A stretch of 19,469 bases of DNA from Streptomyces sp. NRRL S-350 (GCF_000719705.1 NZ_JOHO01000086.1:1-19469); one strand, 5' to 3'; positions 7,572 to 14,522 are shown, numbered from the stretch's first letter. The notes: generated by a model from the letters alone, not told the origin. Made by a program: numbers and translations.

Positions 7572-7897
7572 AGCAGACCTTTCGCATGGGACACACGTGA
7601 GTCGGACTGTTGGTGCGCGGTTCATCGCCGATCTGGGCAGGGCGGGCGGCAGCCGTGGTCGATGGCACGGTGTCGCCGGCGGTGTGGGTGGGGTGGGTCG
7701 GTTCGTGGCCGGCCGGCAGGGCGGCCGGAGTGGCACGCGGCCACCGGTCCGCGCCGGTGGCGCCTGCGGCTGGGTGTCGTGCCCGGGCCGCGGGCCGCGG
7801 CCGCCGGCGGCATGCGGGTCCTGGACGGTCGTCGTCGGGGCGCTTCGCCGCTTCCGGGGGGTGGCGGGGCGGTGTGATGTGCCAGGTCGCGCCTTGA

Positions 7898-7911
7898 TGT
7901 GAGCGTTACCA
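7898..7911. promoter_or_regulatory. LacI-like operator candidate at the operon start site
   Basis: TGTGAGCGTTACCA shares its first eight bases, TGTGAGCG, with the perfect palindrome at 8148-8161; its right half is degenerate. It lies just downstream of the predicted -10 element at 7925-7930, where a repressor would block transcription of the operon. No LacI-family gene is in the window. Confidence 0.45.
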
Positions 7912-7924
7912 TTCCGTTGCGAGG

Positions 7925-7954
7925 ATCATGGTATGGCTCGTGTGATCGCGTCAA
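7925..7954 (-). promoter_or_regulatory. Predicted promoter of the six-gene operon
   Basis: On the - strand TTGACG (7954-7949) and CATGAT (7930-7925) are separated by 18 bases, a fair sigma-70-type match. Transcription would start near 7917, inside or next to the operator-like site at 7898-7911, leaving a leader of about 345 bases before the GTG at 7571. Confidence 0.5.
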
Positions 7955-8147
7955 CAGGGTTGCCCCGGGGGTGCTTTGGATACCGATCACTTTCTGCCAG
8001 ATGCTTCGCGGACGGCCGATCGCGGCCGAGCGGCGTGACGCGTGCTCACGGCGGGTGCGGGCCGGTGCCGGATTCCCAGGCGGTGTACCCCTCCGACCTC
8101 GCCGGACTCTGCGGCGTCGCCTGGCGCCCGGTGAATCGCCCGGTTTT

Positions 8148-8161
8148 TGTGAGCGCTCACA
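8148..8161. promoter_or_regulatory. Perfect 14-base LacI-family operator palindrome
   Basis: TGTGAGCGCTCACA is fully symmetric and has the AGCGCT centre typical of LacI-family sites; the same sequence forms the core of the ideal symmetric lac operator. On the - strand a GATAAT hexamer (8166-8161) abuts it, which could be the -10 of a second promoter reading towards the operon, though no good -35 is seen. It lies about 250 bases from the related site at 7898-7911. Confidence 0.7.
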
Positions 8162-8249
8162 TTATCGGCCGGAACGCGCCCCTCAGGGTTGCCCGACGCG
8201 GCCGGCGATGCCACCGAGGCCGGTCGCGGCGACGTGGCGAGGGCGACGA

Positions 8250-8330
8250 GGGGGCCGTCGGCGGCGGGGTGCGGGCAGGCAGTGACGGGGGCCGTCGGCG
8301 GTGGTGAGGGCGCGGGCAGGCGGTGGTGAC
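8250..8330. repeat. Imperfect direct repeat, two copies
   Basis: Two G-rich units, about 8250-8286 and 8287-8330, share GGGGGCCGTCGGCGG, then GCGGGCAGGC and an ending GTGAC, with a small insertion in the second. They lie downstream of the chitinase terminator. No function is apparent. Confidence 0.5.
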
Positions 8331-8334
8331 GAGA

Positions 8335-8371
8335 TCCGGGGCCGGCACCGCGTCTGCGGTCCGGCCCCGGA
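8335..8371 (-). terminator. Hairpin terminator of the chitinase-like gene
   Basis: TCCGGGGCCGG (8335-8345) pairs perfectly with 8361-8371. Inside it ACCGC (8347-8351) pairs with GCGGT (8356-8360) around a GTCT loop, with one bulged base. The stem lies about 67 bases after the stop at 8438 and separates the chitinase gene from the operon downstream on the same strand. Confidence 0.8.
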
Positions 8372-8437
8372 CGGCGTGCGGGACGCGCGGGCGCGGGGGT
8401 ACGGTCACCCCTCCCCCACGGTTCGTCCCGCCGGCGC

Positions 8438-9463
8438 TCAACCCTGGTACTGCACGACGATCTTGGCGAACTCGTACGGGGACTGCGGGACGCCGCTGCA
8501 GGCGTCGGCGTCCGTGCCCGAAGCGCAGGCACGGTCGCGGTTGACGGCCCAGTAGGTGAACCGGGCGAGGTGGTGCTGCTTCGCGTACCCGAGCACGGTG
8601 CGGAAGTCGCCGGTGGTGACTGTCTCCCCCGCCTCGTCGGTCTTGCCGTTCATCGAGGAGACGCCGATGTGCCGGTACGCCGCGTCGTCGCCGTAGCCGT
8701 AGGCGCTCCCGACCGCGGCCTTCAGTCCGTCGAGCGCACTGACCGTGGCCTGCCCCATGCTGCCGCTGTGGCCGCCGAAATCGAAGGGCATCACCACCCA
8801 GCCGTCGTTCGCCAGGCCCGCGGCCGCGCCGCGCTTGATGAGGTCCTTGCCGTTGGCGTCCGGCCCGCTCGGGGTGGTGCCCATGGTGACGTAGGTGACG
8901 ATGCCGGGGTTCCTGGTCTTGACGATCTTCAGTGCGTCGACCACCCGCTGACGGACCGTCGCGTTGCCGAACTCGGTGTTCTCGATGTCGATGTCGAGCG
9001 CCTTCAACCGGTAGGCGTCGATCACCTTCTGGTAGGCACCGGCCAGCGCGCTCGCACTGGAACACTTCTCGCCGAGCTTGTTCCCGCTCCACCCGCCGAC
9101 GGACACCACGACGTCACCACCGGCCGCGCGGATCGACTTGACGGCGGCCTCGTCGGAGCCCCCGGTGAGCGCCCGGCTGCCGTCCCACTTCGGGTTGCAC
9201 CCGCCGTCGGAGAGGACGAACGCCAGGGTGAACCACTTGACCCCGGCCGCCTTCATGACGTCGGTGGGCTTCTGCGGGTTGCCCCAGCCGAGGTACTCGT
9301 ACGGCGCAGCGGCCATCCCGGGCACGGCCGCCACCCCGGGGGCTGCCGCCGCAGGGCCCGCCATGGCGGAGGTCGCGGGGGCGAGCAGGAGGGCGGCCGG
9401 GCCGAGGGCGGCGGCCAACAGCGGGGCGGTGAGACGGACTCCGACAGTCGTGCGCATGCGCAT
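8438..9463 (-). CDS. Secreted GH18 chitinase-like protein
   Basis: The 341-residue protein begins with a signal peptide (basic MRMRTTVGVR, hydrophobic Ala/Leu core, Ala-rich exit near residues 30-41). The GH18 barrel follows: SVGGWSG at 121-127 is the family strand-3 motif, and ALDIDIE carries Asp157, Asp159 and the expected catalytic acid Glu161. The first Asp of the classic DxxDxDxE is Lys154 here. FDFGGHSG and FTYWAVNRDR fit later barrel strands. There is no added carbohydrate-binding module. The likely role is hydrolysis of chitin or related N-acetylglucosamine polymers outside the cell. Two ATGs (9463 and 9457) compete; GAAAGTGAG lies just upstream of the first. A promoter and operator precede it, and a hairpin follows. 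Confidence 0.9.
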   Translation of the reverse strand: MRMRTTVGVRLTAPLLAAALGPAALLLAPATSAMAGPAAAAPGVAAVPGMAAAPYEYLGWGNPQKPTDVMKAAGVKWFTLAFVLSDGGCNPKWDGSRALTGGSDEAAVKSIRAAGGDVVVSVGGWSGNKLGEKCSSASALAGAYQKVIDAYRLKALDIDIENTEFGNATVRQRVVDALKIVKTRNPGIVTYVTMGTTPSGPDANGKDLIKRGAAAGLANDGWVVMPFDFGGHSGSMGQATVSALDGLKAAVGSAYGYGDDAAYRHIGVSSMNGKTDEAGETVTTGDFRTVLGYAKQHHLARFTYWAVNRDRACASGTDADACSGVPQSPYEFAKIVVQYQG

Positions 9464-9558
9464 GCCAACTCACTTTCGTCGTTCCGGGCTGTGACGGCAG
9501 GCCAGGAAGGCAGGACGGCCCGCGGCGGACGACGGGCGCCCGCCGACGGGTGTCTCAC

Positions 9559-9587
9559 AGAATCGGGGCACCGGGCTCAGGGGTCAA
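9559..9587 (-). promoter_or_regulatory. Promoter of the chitinase-like gene
   Basis: On the - strand TTGACC (9587-9582) and GATTCT (9564-9559) are spaced by 17 bases, a good vegetative-type promoter about 100 bases upstream of the ATG at 9463. Confidence 0.65.
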
Positions 9588-9596
9588 TGGCTTTCG

Positions 9597-9613
9597 TTAG
9601 GAAAGTTTCCCAA
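9597..9613. promoter_or_regulatory. TTAGGAAAGTTTCC-type operator upstream of the chitinase promoter
   Basis: TTAGGAAAGTTTCCCAA is an odd-length palindrome centred on G9605 with one mismatch. It closely resembles, as I recall it, the operator of the chitosanase repressor CsnR (ROK family) in Streptomyces. It lies 9 bases upstream of the -35, so it could serve repression or activation by chitin or chitosan breakdown products. Confidence 0.65.
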
Positions 9614-9708
9614 TCCTTCTCCGGCGGCATCCGTGCGGGCGCGCACCCTCCGTCGCCACCCCGGGCACACCTCCGCCGCCCTCCCGGGCACAGGACCGTC
9701 CCGACCGG

Positions 9709-10314
9709 TCAGCGGCCCCAGGACGCGGTCGACGTGGTCGACGTGGTCGGGGTGGCGGAGGTGGTGAGTGCGGAGCCCGAGGTCGCTGTCCGGGTCGCAG
9801 CTCCCCCGCCGGTGGCGCGACTGCCGGGGGCGGCGGGCCGCAGGCCGTCGGTCCCGGCCCCGGAGACGGTCGTCCGGACACCCGGGGCCGTGGCGCCGCC
9901 CGCCGGGGCGTACGGCGCGGCGGTGGTCCGGTGTGCGGCGGGGGCGGCAGGAGCGGCGGCCGAGGACCTGCCGGACCTGTCGTCGACCGGAGTGACCCGC
10001 TCGATCCGCAGCACCAGGTTCCGGTCCAGACGGTCGCCCGCCTGGTCTCGGTTGCGGCTGTGCACGACCTGCGTCAGTGTGCCCCGGATCTCCTGCCAAC
10101 GACCCTGCACCGCGCGGATGTTGGCACACCACTGGCCCTGGTGGAGGTGCTCCAGGTCGAGCTGCCAGCTCTCCGCGTCGACGATGTGGACGGCGCCGAC
10201 CTCGCCGGGGAGCTCCACCGGCGCGGCGCCCCGGACGGTCACCACCGCCCGCTGCGCGAACCGCCCCTCCACCGCCGTCACCGTGATCCGGCTCGGCCCC
10301 TGGTACCAGGCCAT
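9709..10314 (-). CDS. Conserved hypothetical protein with disordered C-terminal tail
   Basis: The frame encodes 201 residues. The first ~105 (MAWYQGPSRITVTAVEGRFAQRAVVTVRG, then VHIVDAESWQLDLEHLHQGQWCANIRAVQGRWQEIRGTLTQVV) alternate hydrophobic and polar residues and look like a compact beta-rich domain that I remember only as an uncharacterised actinobacterial protein. Residues ~115-201 are Ala/Thr/Pro/Gly-rich and probably disordered, ending in a Thr/Ser run. There is no signal peptide or membrane helix, so it should be cytoplasmic. The ATG at 10314 was chosen because GGGAGGA lies 5 bases upstream; longer upstream frames lack conserved sequence. It is divergent from the membrane-protein gene at 10586. 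Confidence 0.75.
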   Translation of the reverse strand: MAWYQGPSRITVTAVEGRFAQRAVVTVRGAAPVELPGEVGAVHIVDAESWQLDLEHLHQGQWCANIRAVQGRWQEIRGTLTQVVHSRNRDQAGDRLDRNLVLRIERVTPVDDRSGRSSAAAPAAPAAHRTTAAPYAPAGGATAPGVRTTVSGAGTDGLRPAAPGSRATGGGAATRTATSGSALTTSATPTTSTTSTASWGR

Positions 10315-10507
10315 CGCTGTCCTCCCGCGTCCGTTCCCGTGCCGGCTGCCGACCGGCCTCAACCGGTAGCACGGCCGGTGCACCCTCCGGGGTTCGACCG
10401 GCCCGGACCAGGTCTGAACCCCGGGGCGCACGGCGTCCGTTCGCTCACGGCCGCCGGACGGACGGCCGCGGGGTTGTCGCAGTTCTGTACCGGAGTCGTC
10501 CGGTCCG

Positions 10508-10536
10508 TTCTCGGCGGGCCGGCCCGTGGCTATCGT
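10508..10536 (+). promoter_or_regulatory. Possible promoter of the membrane-protein gene
   Basis: TTCTCG (10508-10513) and TATCGT (10531-10536) are spaced by 17 bases. The -10 is fair and the -35 weak. If real, transcription starts after the alternative GTG at 10526, which supports the later start at 10586. Confidence 0.35.
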
Positions 10537-10585
10537 CTGTCCGGGCCCCGCGACGGCGGGGCTGGACGAGGGGGACGGCACGGAC

Positions 10586-11428
10586 GTGGGGCAGATGGAT
10601 GGCGGGAGCCTGCCGGGAACGGGCACGGCAGCCGCTTTGAGGACGGCGGGCCGGGGCGCGCTCCGCTTCCTGCTGACGGCGATCGCCGGTGTCGGCACCG
10701 CCGTGGTCGTGGCGGGGCTCGCTCTGTGGAAGCTGCTGTCCTGGACCGGTCCGGACCCGACCGACACCGTCGGCTTCGGGCGCTACCTGCTGGTCGCCGC
10801 GCTGTGGGCGGTGGGGATGGGGCTCACCGGGCTGTTCGGGGCGCAGCTGCGGCGTTCCCGTGGCACGGGATCGGGTCTGGCCTGGCTGGCCTGGTGTGAC
10901 CTGGGGCTGGTGCTGGCGTTCCTGTGGCCGCTGCAGGTGCTGGCCGTCGCCGGCCTCTGCGCCGTGCGGGCCGGGGGCCGGGGCCAGGCCCGGGCCAAGG
11001 CCGGAGCCGGGGCCGGGGCCCGGTGGCTGGGCGGATGCGCGGCCCTGGCCGGGGTGTGCCTGTCCGCCGCCGGCTCGGCGTGGGGCGTGACCGGCTACGA
11101 GGCCGAGCAGCCGTGGACGGCCGCCGACCCCGCCGGCCGGGCCGTCACCGGCACCTGGACCGGACCGGGCGGTGAGACCCTCACCCTCCAGGCCGACGGC
11201 CGGTTCCGCGCCACCGTTCCGACGGCGGCCGGCAAGCACCCGCCGGAGCACTGGTACGGAGGCGAAGGCCGCTGGCGCCTGACCGACACGGTCGACCTGG
11301 GAAGGACACTGACCCTCGCCTTCGCGTCCGGCGGCGAGGACGACCTGGTGGTGTACGGGGCGCTGTCCCCGTCCACGATCTGCCGCCCCGTCGCGGAGGA
11401 GTGGTGCCAGACCGCCCTCCACCGGTGA
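10586..11428 (+). CDS. Membrane protein with a C-terminal extracytoplasmic domain
   Basis: The chosen start gives 280 residues. Four hydrophobic stretches are visible: LLTAIAGVGTAVVVAGLALW, YLLVAALWAVGMGLTGLFG, LAWLAWCDLGLVLAFLWPLQVLAVAGL and WLGGCAALAGVCLSAAG. The last is followed by about 110 polar residues beginning EAEQPWTAADPAGRAVTGTW. That tail (GTWTGPGGETLTLQADGRFRATV, then GEGRWRLTD) matches the pattern of small beta-barrel modules (GxWxGxxGxxLxLxxDGxF) attached to actinobacterial lipoproteins and membrane proteins. Two cysteines near the end (ICRPVAEEWCQ) could form a disulfide outside the cell. The GTG at 10586 follows GAGGGGGA; a GTG at 10526 lies in the promoter area. Function is unknown. 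Confidence 0.78.
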   Translation: MGQMDGGSLPGTGTAAALRTAGRGALRFLLTAIAGVGTAVVVAGLALWKLLSWTGPDPTDTVGFGRYLLVAALWAVGMGLTGLFGAQLRRSRGTGSGLAWLAWCDLGLVLAFLWPLQVLAVAGLCAVRAGGRGQARAKAGAGAGARWLGGCAALAGVCLSAAGSAWGVTGYEAEQPWTAADPAGRAVTGTWTGPGGETLTLQADGRFRATVPTAAGKHPPEHWYGGEGRWRLTDTVDLGRTLTLAFASGGEDDLVVYGALSPSTICRPVAEEWCQTALHR

Positions 11429-11474
11429 CGCCCTGCCGGGTAGCGCCCGGAGGACGCCGCCGGGCCGGGCCCGA

Positions 11475-11522
11475 CGACCGGGCGACCGGGCGACCGGGCG
11501 ACCGGGCGACCGGGCGACCGGG
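11475..11522. repeat. Octamer tandem repeat, six perfect copies
   Basis: The 8-base unit CGACCGGG is repeated six times without a change, between the membrane-protein stop (11428) and the VOC gene. It is related to the octamer array at 13884-13947. The period is not a multiple of three, so it is not coding. Confidence 0.95.
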
Positions 11523-11568
11523 GCGGCGATCCTGGCATTCGGCGCACGGATCGGGAAGACTCGCGCGC

Positions 11569-11952
11569 ATGGTCTCGGTACTGCAGAACGTCGCGATCGA
11601 CTGCACGGATGCCTACGAACTGGCGCGGTTCTGGGGCCGCGTGACCGGTCGCCCGCTGGACCCTGACGACCGGCCGGGCGCGCGGGAGACCCAAGTGCAG
11701 CTGGCAGAAGGCCCGGTGCTGTACTTCAACCAGGTGCCCGAGGCCAAGACGGCCAAGAACCGGATCCACCTCTGCCTGCGCCCCGAAACCTCGCGCGACC
11801 AGGAGGTCAACCGACTGCTGGCACTCGGCGCCACGTTCGTCAGCGATCACCGGGATCCCGACGGCGCGGGGTGGGCCGTCCTCGCCGACCCCGAAGGCAA
11901 CGAATTCTGCGTCCTGCGCAGCGCGTCCGAGCGCGCCGCCGGAACCTCCTGA
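11569..11952 (+). CDS. VOC superfamily (glyoxalase/bleomycin-resistance fold) protein
   Basis: The 127-residue protein starts VSVLQNVAIDCTDAYELARFWGRVTG, the first beta-alpha module of the glyoxalase-like fold. It closes with HRDPDGAGWAVLADPEGNEFCVL, the usual second-module ending. Length and the DPEGNEFCV motif fit the small glyoxalase-like group common in Streptomyces. Such proteins include glyoxalases, dioxygenases and binding or resistance proteins, so activity cannot be assigned; metal ligands are not certain from sequence alone. The ATG at 11569 was used because homology starts right after it; a GGGAAG stretch lies upstream at rather long spacing. It runs in the same direction as the genes on both sides but is separated from the upstream one by the octamer array. 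Confidence 0.82.
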   Translation: MVSVLQNVAIDCTDAYELARFWGRVTGRPLDPDDRPGARETQVQLAEGPVLYFNQVPEAKTAKNRIHLCLRPETSRDQEVNRLLALGATFVSDHRDPDGAGWAVLADPEGNEFCVLRSASERAAGTS

Positions 11953-11983
11953 CGCGGGAGCACCACTCCTCCCCCGCGCGCAG

Positions 11984-12011
11984 GTCCGGTCCACCGCGTC
12001 CGGTCCACCGT
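11984..12011. repeat. 14-base direct repeat, two adjacent copies
   Basis: GTCCGGTCCACCG occurs twice head to tail (11984-11997 and 11998-12011, one difference at the last base) just before the SnoaL-like gene. It could be a regulatory direct repeat or simple slippage. Confidence 0.6.
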
Positions 12012-12038
12012 CCCCTTCACCCCAGCAACGGAGATCCC

Positions 12039-12377
12039 ATGCACGGCAGCCCCGTGACCATCGTCGAGGAGGCGTTCCGCTGCTACCGGTCGCAGGACCT
12101 GGATGCGGCCCTGCCCCTGTACGCCGACGACTTCACCTTCACCAGCCCGCAGGACGACCACCTCGACAAGGCCGCGTTCTTCCGCCGGTGCTTCCCCACC
12201 GCGGACCGCTTCCGGGAGCAGCGGCTCCTGCACGTCACACCTGCCGACGGCGAACTCGTCTTCGCGCACTACGAGTACGAGCTCACCACCGGCGGCCGGT
12301 ACCGCAACGTCGAGGCGATCACGGTCCGGGACGGCCTGATCCGGGAGGTGCAGGTCTTCTTCGGCGGCAGGGTGTAG
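12039..12377 (+). CDS. NTF2-like / SnoaL-like domain protein
   Basis: The 112-residue protein has the NTF2-like layout: an N-terminal helix (VTIVEEAFRCYRSQDLDAALPLYADDFTFTSP), a central helix region (DKAAFFRRCFPTADRF) and curved strands ending in NVEAITVRDGLIREVQVFFGG. SnoaL-like proteins include polyketide cyclases, ketosteroid-isomerase-like enzymes and many of unknown activity; no catalytic residue can be named with confidence here. The ATG at 12039 follows GGAG with about 5 bases spacing. It lies 86 bases after the VOC gene on the same strand and may share its transcript. An inverted repeat GCCGAG-TG-CTCGGC at 12403-12416 follows the stop and could be a weak terminator. Confidence 0.82.
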   Translation: MHGSPVTIVEEAFRCYRSQDLDAALPLYADDFTFTSPQDDHLDKAAFFRRCFPTADRFREQRLLHVTPADGELVFAHYEYELTTGGRYRNVEAITVRDGLIREVQVFFGGRV

Positions 12378-12402
12378 GCGCTTGACCGGCGGCCGGCACG
12401 GA

Positions 12403-12416
12403 GCCGAGTGCTCGGC
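12403..12416. other. Short inverted repeat after the SnoaL-like gene
   Basis: GCCGAG and CTCGGC flank a TG loop, between the SnoaL-like stop (12377) and the peptidase start (12494). It could be a weak terminator or a regulator site for the peptidase gene; the sequence alone does not decide. Confidence 0.35.
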
Positions 12417-12493
12417 GACCGAACGGTGGTTGTCAGGTTCTCGACATGGGAAGGAGGCAAGCCACAGACCGCTCATCGGGGAGGACCACACTC

Positions 12494-13816
12494 GTGCACC
12501 GCACCGCCGTCAGAACCACCACCGCCCTGCTCACCGCCGCCCTCACCGCAGCACTCCTCGGCTCCGCGCCGGCCTGGGGCGCACCGGACGAAAGCGCCCC
12601 GACCGGCAGTGCACCGGCCACGCGCCCGGTGGAGGCGTTCGCCGAGGACGGCGGCATCTCGCACGCCCAGGCGCCCACCACCTCCCCGTTCCTCGCCGCC
12701 CAGCAGCAGGGCGTGGCACCGGTGCCGGGCGACGGCGACGTGACGCCCCTGGTCCACGGCGGCGACCCGGCGACCAAGCTGGACGTGGTGGTGATAGGCG
12801 ACGGCTACTCGGCGCAGGAACAGGAGAAGTTCCGTACGGACGCGGCCGAGAAGTGGCGCGAGATGACCGCCGTCGAGCCGTACGCCACCTACCGCGGGCT
12901 GTTCAACGTCTGGGCGGTGTCCGCCGTTTCGCCGGAGTCCGGGGTGACCGGGGATCCGGACCAGGCGACGGTGCGGCACACCGCGCTGGGCTCCTACTTC
13001 TGGTGCGACGGCGTAGAGCGGCTGCTCTGCGTGGACGAGAAGGCGGTCGAGCGGTACGCGGCGAAGGCCCCGCAGGCGGACCTGGTGCTCGTGGTGGCCA
13101 ACAGCGCCAAGTACGGCGGCGCCGGCTACAACGACATCAAGTCCCCGCTCGGGTACGAGGGCATCGCGACGGTGGCGGGCGGCAACGCCAAGTCCGGACA
13201 GATCGCGGTGCACGAGACCGGCCACTCGCTCGGCAAGCTCGCCGACGAGTACGCCTACGACGGCCAGGGGACGTACCAGGGCGCGGAGCCGGCCGAGGCC
13301 AACATCAGCACGCTGACCGCCGACCGGATGCGCGGGCAGGGCACCAAGTGGTCCCGCTGGCTCGGCCAGGCATCCCCGGACGGCGGCACGGTCGGCACGT
13401 ACGAGGGCGGCGGCTACTACCCCGCCGGGTTGTACCGGCCGACCGAGAACTCGATCATGCGATCACTCGGACGGGAGTTCAACCTGCCCGGGCGCGAAGC
13501 GATGATCGCCGGCTTCTACCGCCACGCCACCCCGCTCACCAGCCCCACCGCCACCGGCAGCCGGCTCACCGCCGCCGACCGCCTGACCGTCGACCTGCCG
13601 GTGCCCGGCACCCGGCTCCATTGGTACCTGGACGGACGTGAGCTGCCCCGGATCACCGGCCGCACCGCGCTGGACCTCGCCGAACTCAAGCTCACCGGGC
13701 CCCGCTCCCGGCCCCACCTGCTCACCGCCGTCGCCACCGACCCCACCCCCGCCGTGGCGGACCCGGCGCTTCGCTCGAACCTGACCGCGAGCCTGTCCTG
13801 GCTGGTGACGCGGTAG
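12494..13816 (+). CDS. Secreted zinc metallopeptidase, IgA-peptidase M64-like
   Basis: The chosen start gives 440 residues with a clear signal peptide (HRTAVRTTTALLTAALTAALLGSAPAWGA, cleavage near residue 30). The zinc motif HETGHSLGKLADEY is at 240-253, with His240 and His244 as metal ligands, Glu241 as the catalytic base and Asp251 probably the third ligand. This extended HExxHxxxxLxDEY form is typical of peptidase family M64. VVVIGDGYSAQEQEKF near 98-113 is another mark of the family. Cys171 and Cys179 could form a disulfide. Residues after ~330 look like a small C-terminal beta domain. GTG at 12494 follows GGGGAGGA by about 8 bases; an upstream ATG at 12446 would add a polar stretch ahead of the signal peptide. 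The substrate is unknown; cleavage of immunoglobulin should not be assumed. Confidence 0.88.
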   Translation: MHRTAVRTTTALLTAALTAALLGSAPAWGAPDESAPTGSAPATRPVEAFAEDGGISHAQAPTTSPFLAAQQQGVAPVPGDGDVTPLVHGGDPATKLDVVVIGDGYSAQEQEKFRTDAAEKWREMTAVEPYATYRGLFNVWAVSAVSPESGVTGDPDQATVRHTALGSYFWCDGVERLLCVDEKAVERYAAKAPQADLVLVVANSAKYGGAGYNDIKSPLGYEGIATVAGGNAKSGQIAVHETGHSLGKLADEYAYDGQGTYQGAEPAEANISTLTADRMRGQGTKWSRWLGQASPDGGTVGTYEGGGYYPAGLYRPTENSIMRSLGREFNLPGREAMIAGFYRHATPLTSPTATGSRLTAADRLTVDLPVPGTRLHWYLDGRELPRITGRTALDLAELKLTGPRSRPHLLTAVATDPTPAVADPALRSNLTASLSWLVTR

Positions 13817-13883
13817 GCCGTTCGAGACTCCGTCGATCCGCACCCCGAACAGCTCCCAGGCGGAGCCCTGACGCAGTGCCGCG

Positions 13884-13947
13884 CTGACGGGCCGACGGGC
13901 TGACGGGCCGACTGGCCGACTGGCCGACTGGCCGACTGGCCGACGGC
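13884..13947. repeat. Octamer tandem array, eight units
   Basis: Eight 8-base units run without gaps: CTGACGGG, CCGACGGG, CTGACGGG, four copies of CCGACTGG, then CCGACGGC. In the same register the array at 11475-11522 reads GCGACCGG, so both fit SYGACNGG. Confidence 0.92.
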
Positions 13948-13981
13948 TGGGGCCTCCCCGGGGATCGGGATGCCCCGGCCG
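13944..13981 (+). terminator. Possible terminator after the M64 peptidase gene
   Basis: CGGCTGGGGC (13944-13953) can pair with GCCCCGGCCG (13972-13981) with one T-G wobble, and CCCCGGGG lies inside the loop. It is about 130 bases after the stop and partly overlaps the last octamer unit. Confidence 0.45.
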
Positions 13982-14054
13982 TGAGCGGGCCCGCGCGGTA
14001 CCGGTCGAGCCGACCGGAGTGCAGGAGGCGCGGGTGCGCCGCAGGCGGGCGCTC

Positions 14055-14086
14055 CGGCGGGGTGGCCGGTTCGCGCCACCCCGCCG
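14055..14086 (-). terminator. Hairpin terminator of the small secreted-protein gene
   Basis: A perfect 12-base stem (14055-14066 with 14075-14086) closes an 8-base loop, about 58 bases after the stop at 14144. It may also stop transcripts from the convergent peptidase gene. Confidence 0.7.
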
Positions 14087-14143
14087 CCTGTCCGCCGTTC
14101 GCCGGCTGTCGCTCACCGGCAGTCGTTCGCCGGCCGTCGTTCG

Positions 14144-14440
14144 TCAGGCGTTGCAGGTGACCTGCGCGCTGGACTGCCAGAGGGTCGGGGTGAGCCGGAT
14201 GGCGATCGGAGCACGGGTCAGCGAGCACTGGGCCGTCGTGTAGCCCGCCGCCTTGGCCTGGGCGTAGGCACTGTTGTAGGCAGTGAGGTTCGAAGCGTAG
14301 GGGCTGCCACTGAATGCGTTGCCGACGAAGACGGCCTGGCCGGTGACGGCGGTCTGGGCGCCGGCCGGCAGTGCGCCGACGGTCAGCAGGAGCGCGCCGG
14401 CGGCGAGGGTGGTGCCGAGTACGCGCTTGAGGACGGTCAT
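14144..14440 (-). CDS. Small secreted protein with two cysteines, function unknown
   Basis: The 98-residue preprotein starts with a classic signal peptide (MTVLKRVLGTTLAAGALLLTVGALPAGAQ, cleavage near residue 28). This leaves a mature chain of about 70 residues rich in Ala, Ser, Thr, Asn and Gln. Two cysteines (QCSLTR and VTCNA at the end) probably make one disulfide. SPYASNLTAYNSAYAQAKAAGYTTAQC looks helical and amphipathic. I do not recognise a named family. The ATG at 14440 is preceded by AAGGG at about 9 bases and by a leader with competing hairpins. It stands alone, with a terminator after it and its own promoter candidate. Confidence 0.8.
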   Translation of the reverse strand: MTVLKRVLGTTLAAGALLLTVGALPAGAQTAVTGQAVFVGNAFSGSPYASNLTAYNSAYAQAKAAGYTTAQCSLTRAPIAIRLTPTLWQSSAQVTCNA

Positions 14441-14465
14441 GATGAGGCCCTTCTGGGGATGGCGG

Positions 14466-14512
14466 CTCCTCGTTCCGAGGAGGCTCGACTCCGAGGATCT
14501 GTGGAGCCTCGG
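14466..14512 (-). promoter_or_regulatory. Leader RNA with mutually exclusive hairpins
   Basis: Between the promoter candidate and the ATG at 14440, CTCCTCG (14466-14472) can pair with CGAGGAG (14476-14482), while GAGGCTC (14480-14486) can pair with GAGCCTC (14504-14510). The two stems share 14480-14482 and cannot form together. A third short stem pairs 14491-14496 with 14507-14512. This may be an attenuator or mRNA-stability element, but it could also be chance in GC-rich DNA. Confidence 0.4.
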
Positions 14513-14522
14513 TGCAGATCGG

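Larger units (their letters stand above)
7572..8437. other. Long non-coding control region between the chitinase gene and the operon
   Basis: About 870 bases carry no convincing gene. Open frames here give Pro/Arg low-complexity proteins and look like GC-rich shadows. The region holds the operon promoter and a LacI-like half operator (7898-7954), a perfect 14-base palindrome (8148-8161), an imperfect direct repeat (8250-8330) and the chitinase terminator (8335-8371). If the promoter is right, the operon mRNA leader is about 345 bases long. Confidence 0.6.
13817..14143. other. Intergenic region with octamer array and two hairpins
   Basis: This 327-base stretch between convergent genes has no credible open frame. 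It contains the octamer array at 13884-13947, a hairpin at 13944-13981 on the peptidase side and a stronger hairpin at 14055-14086 on the secreted-protein side. Confidence 0.65.

Noticed and set aside
7622..7990. 122-codon - strand open frame before the glycosyltransferase gene
   Set aside because: It is rich in Pro, Arg and His, has no motif, and overlaps the predicted promoter and operator.
8148..8161. Contamination by lac operator vector sequence
   Set aside because: Only the 14-base palindrome matches; the flanks are ordinary GC-rich host sequence, and a related half site occurs nearby.
11475..11522. CRISPR array
   Set aside because: The units are 8 bases and directly adjacent with no spacers, so this is a simple tandem repeat.
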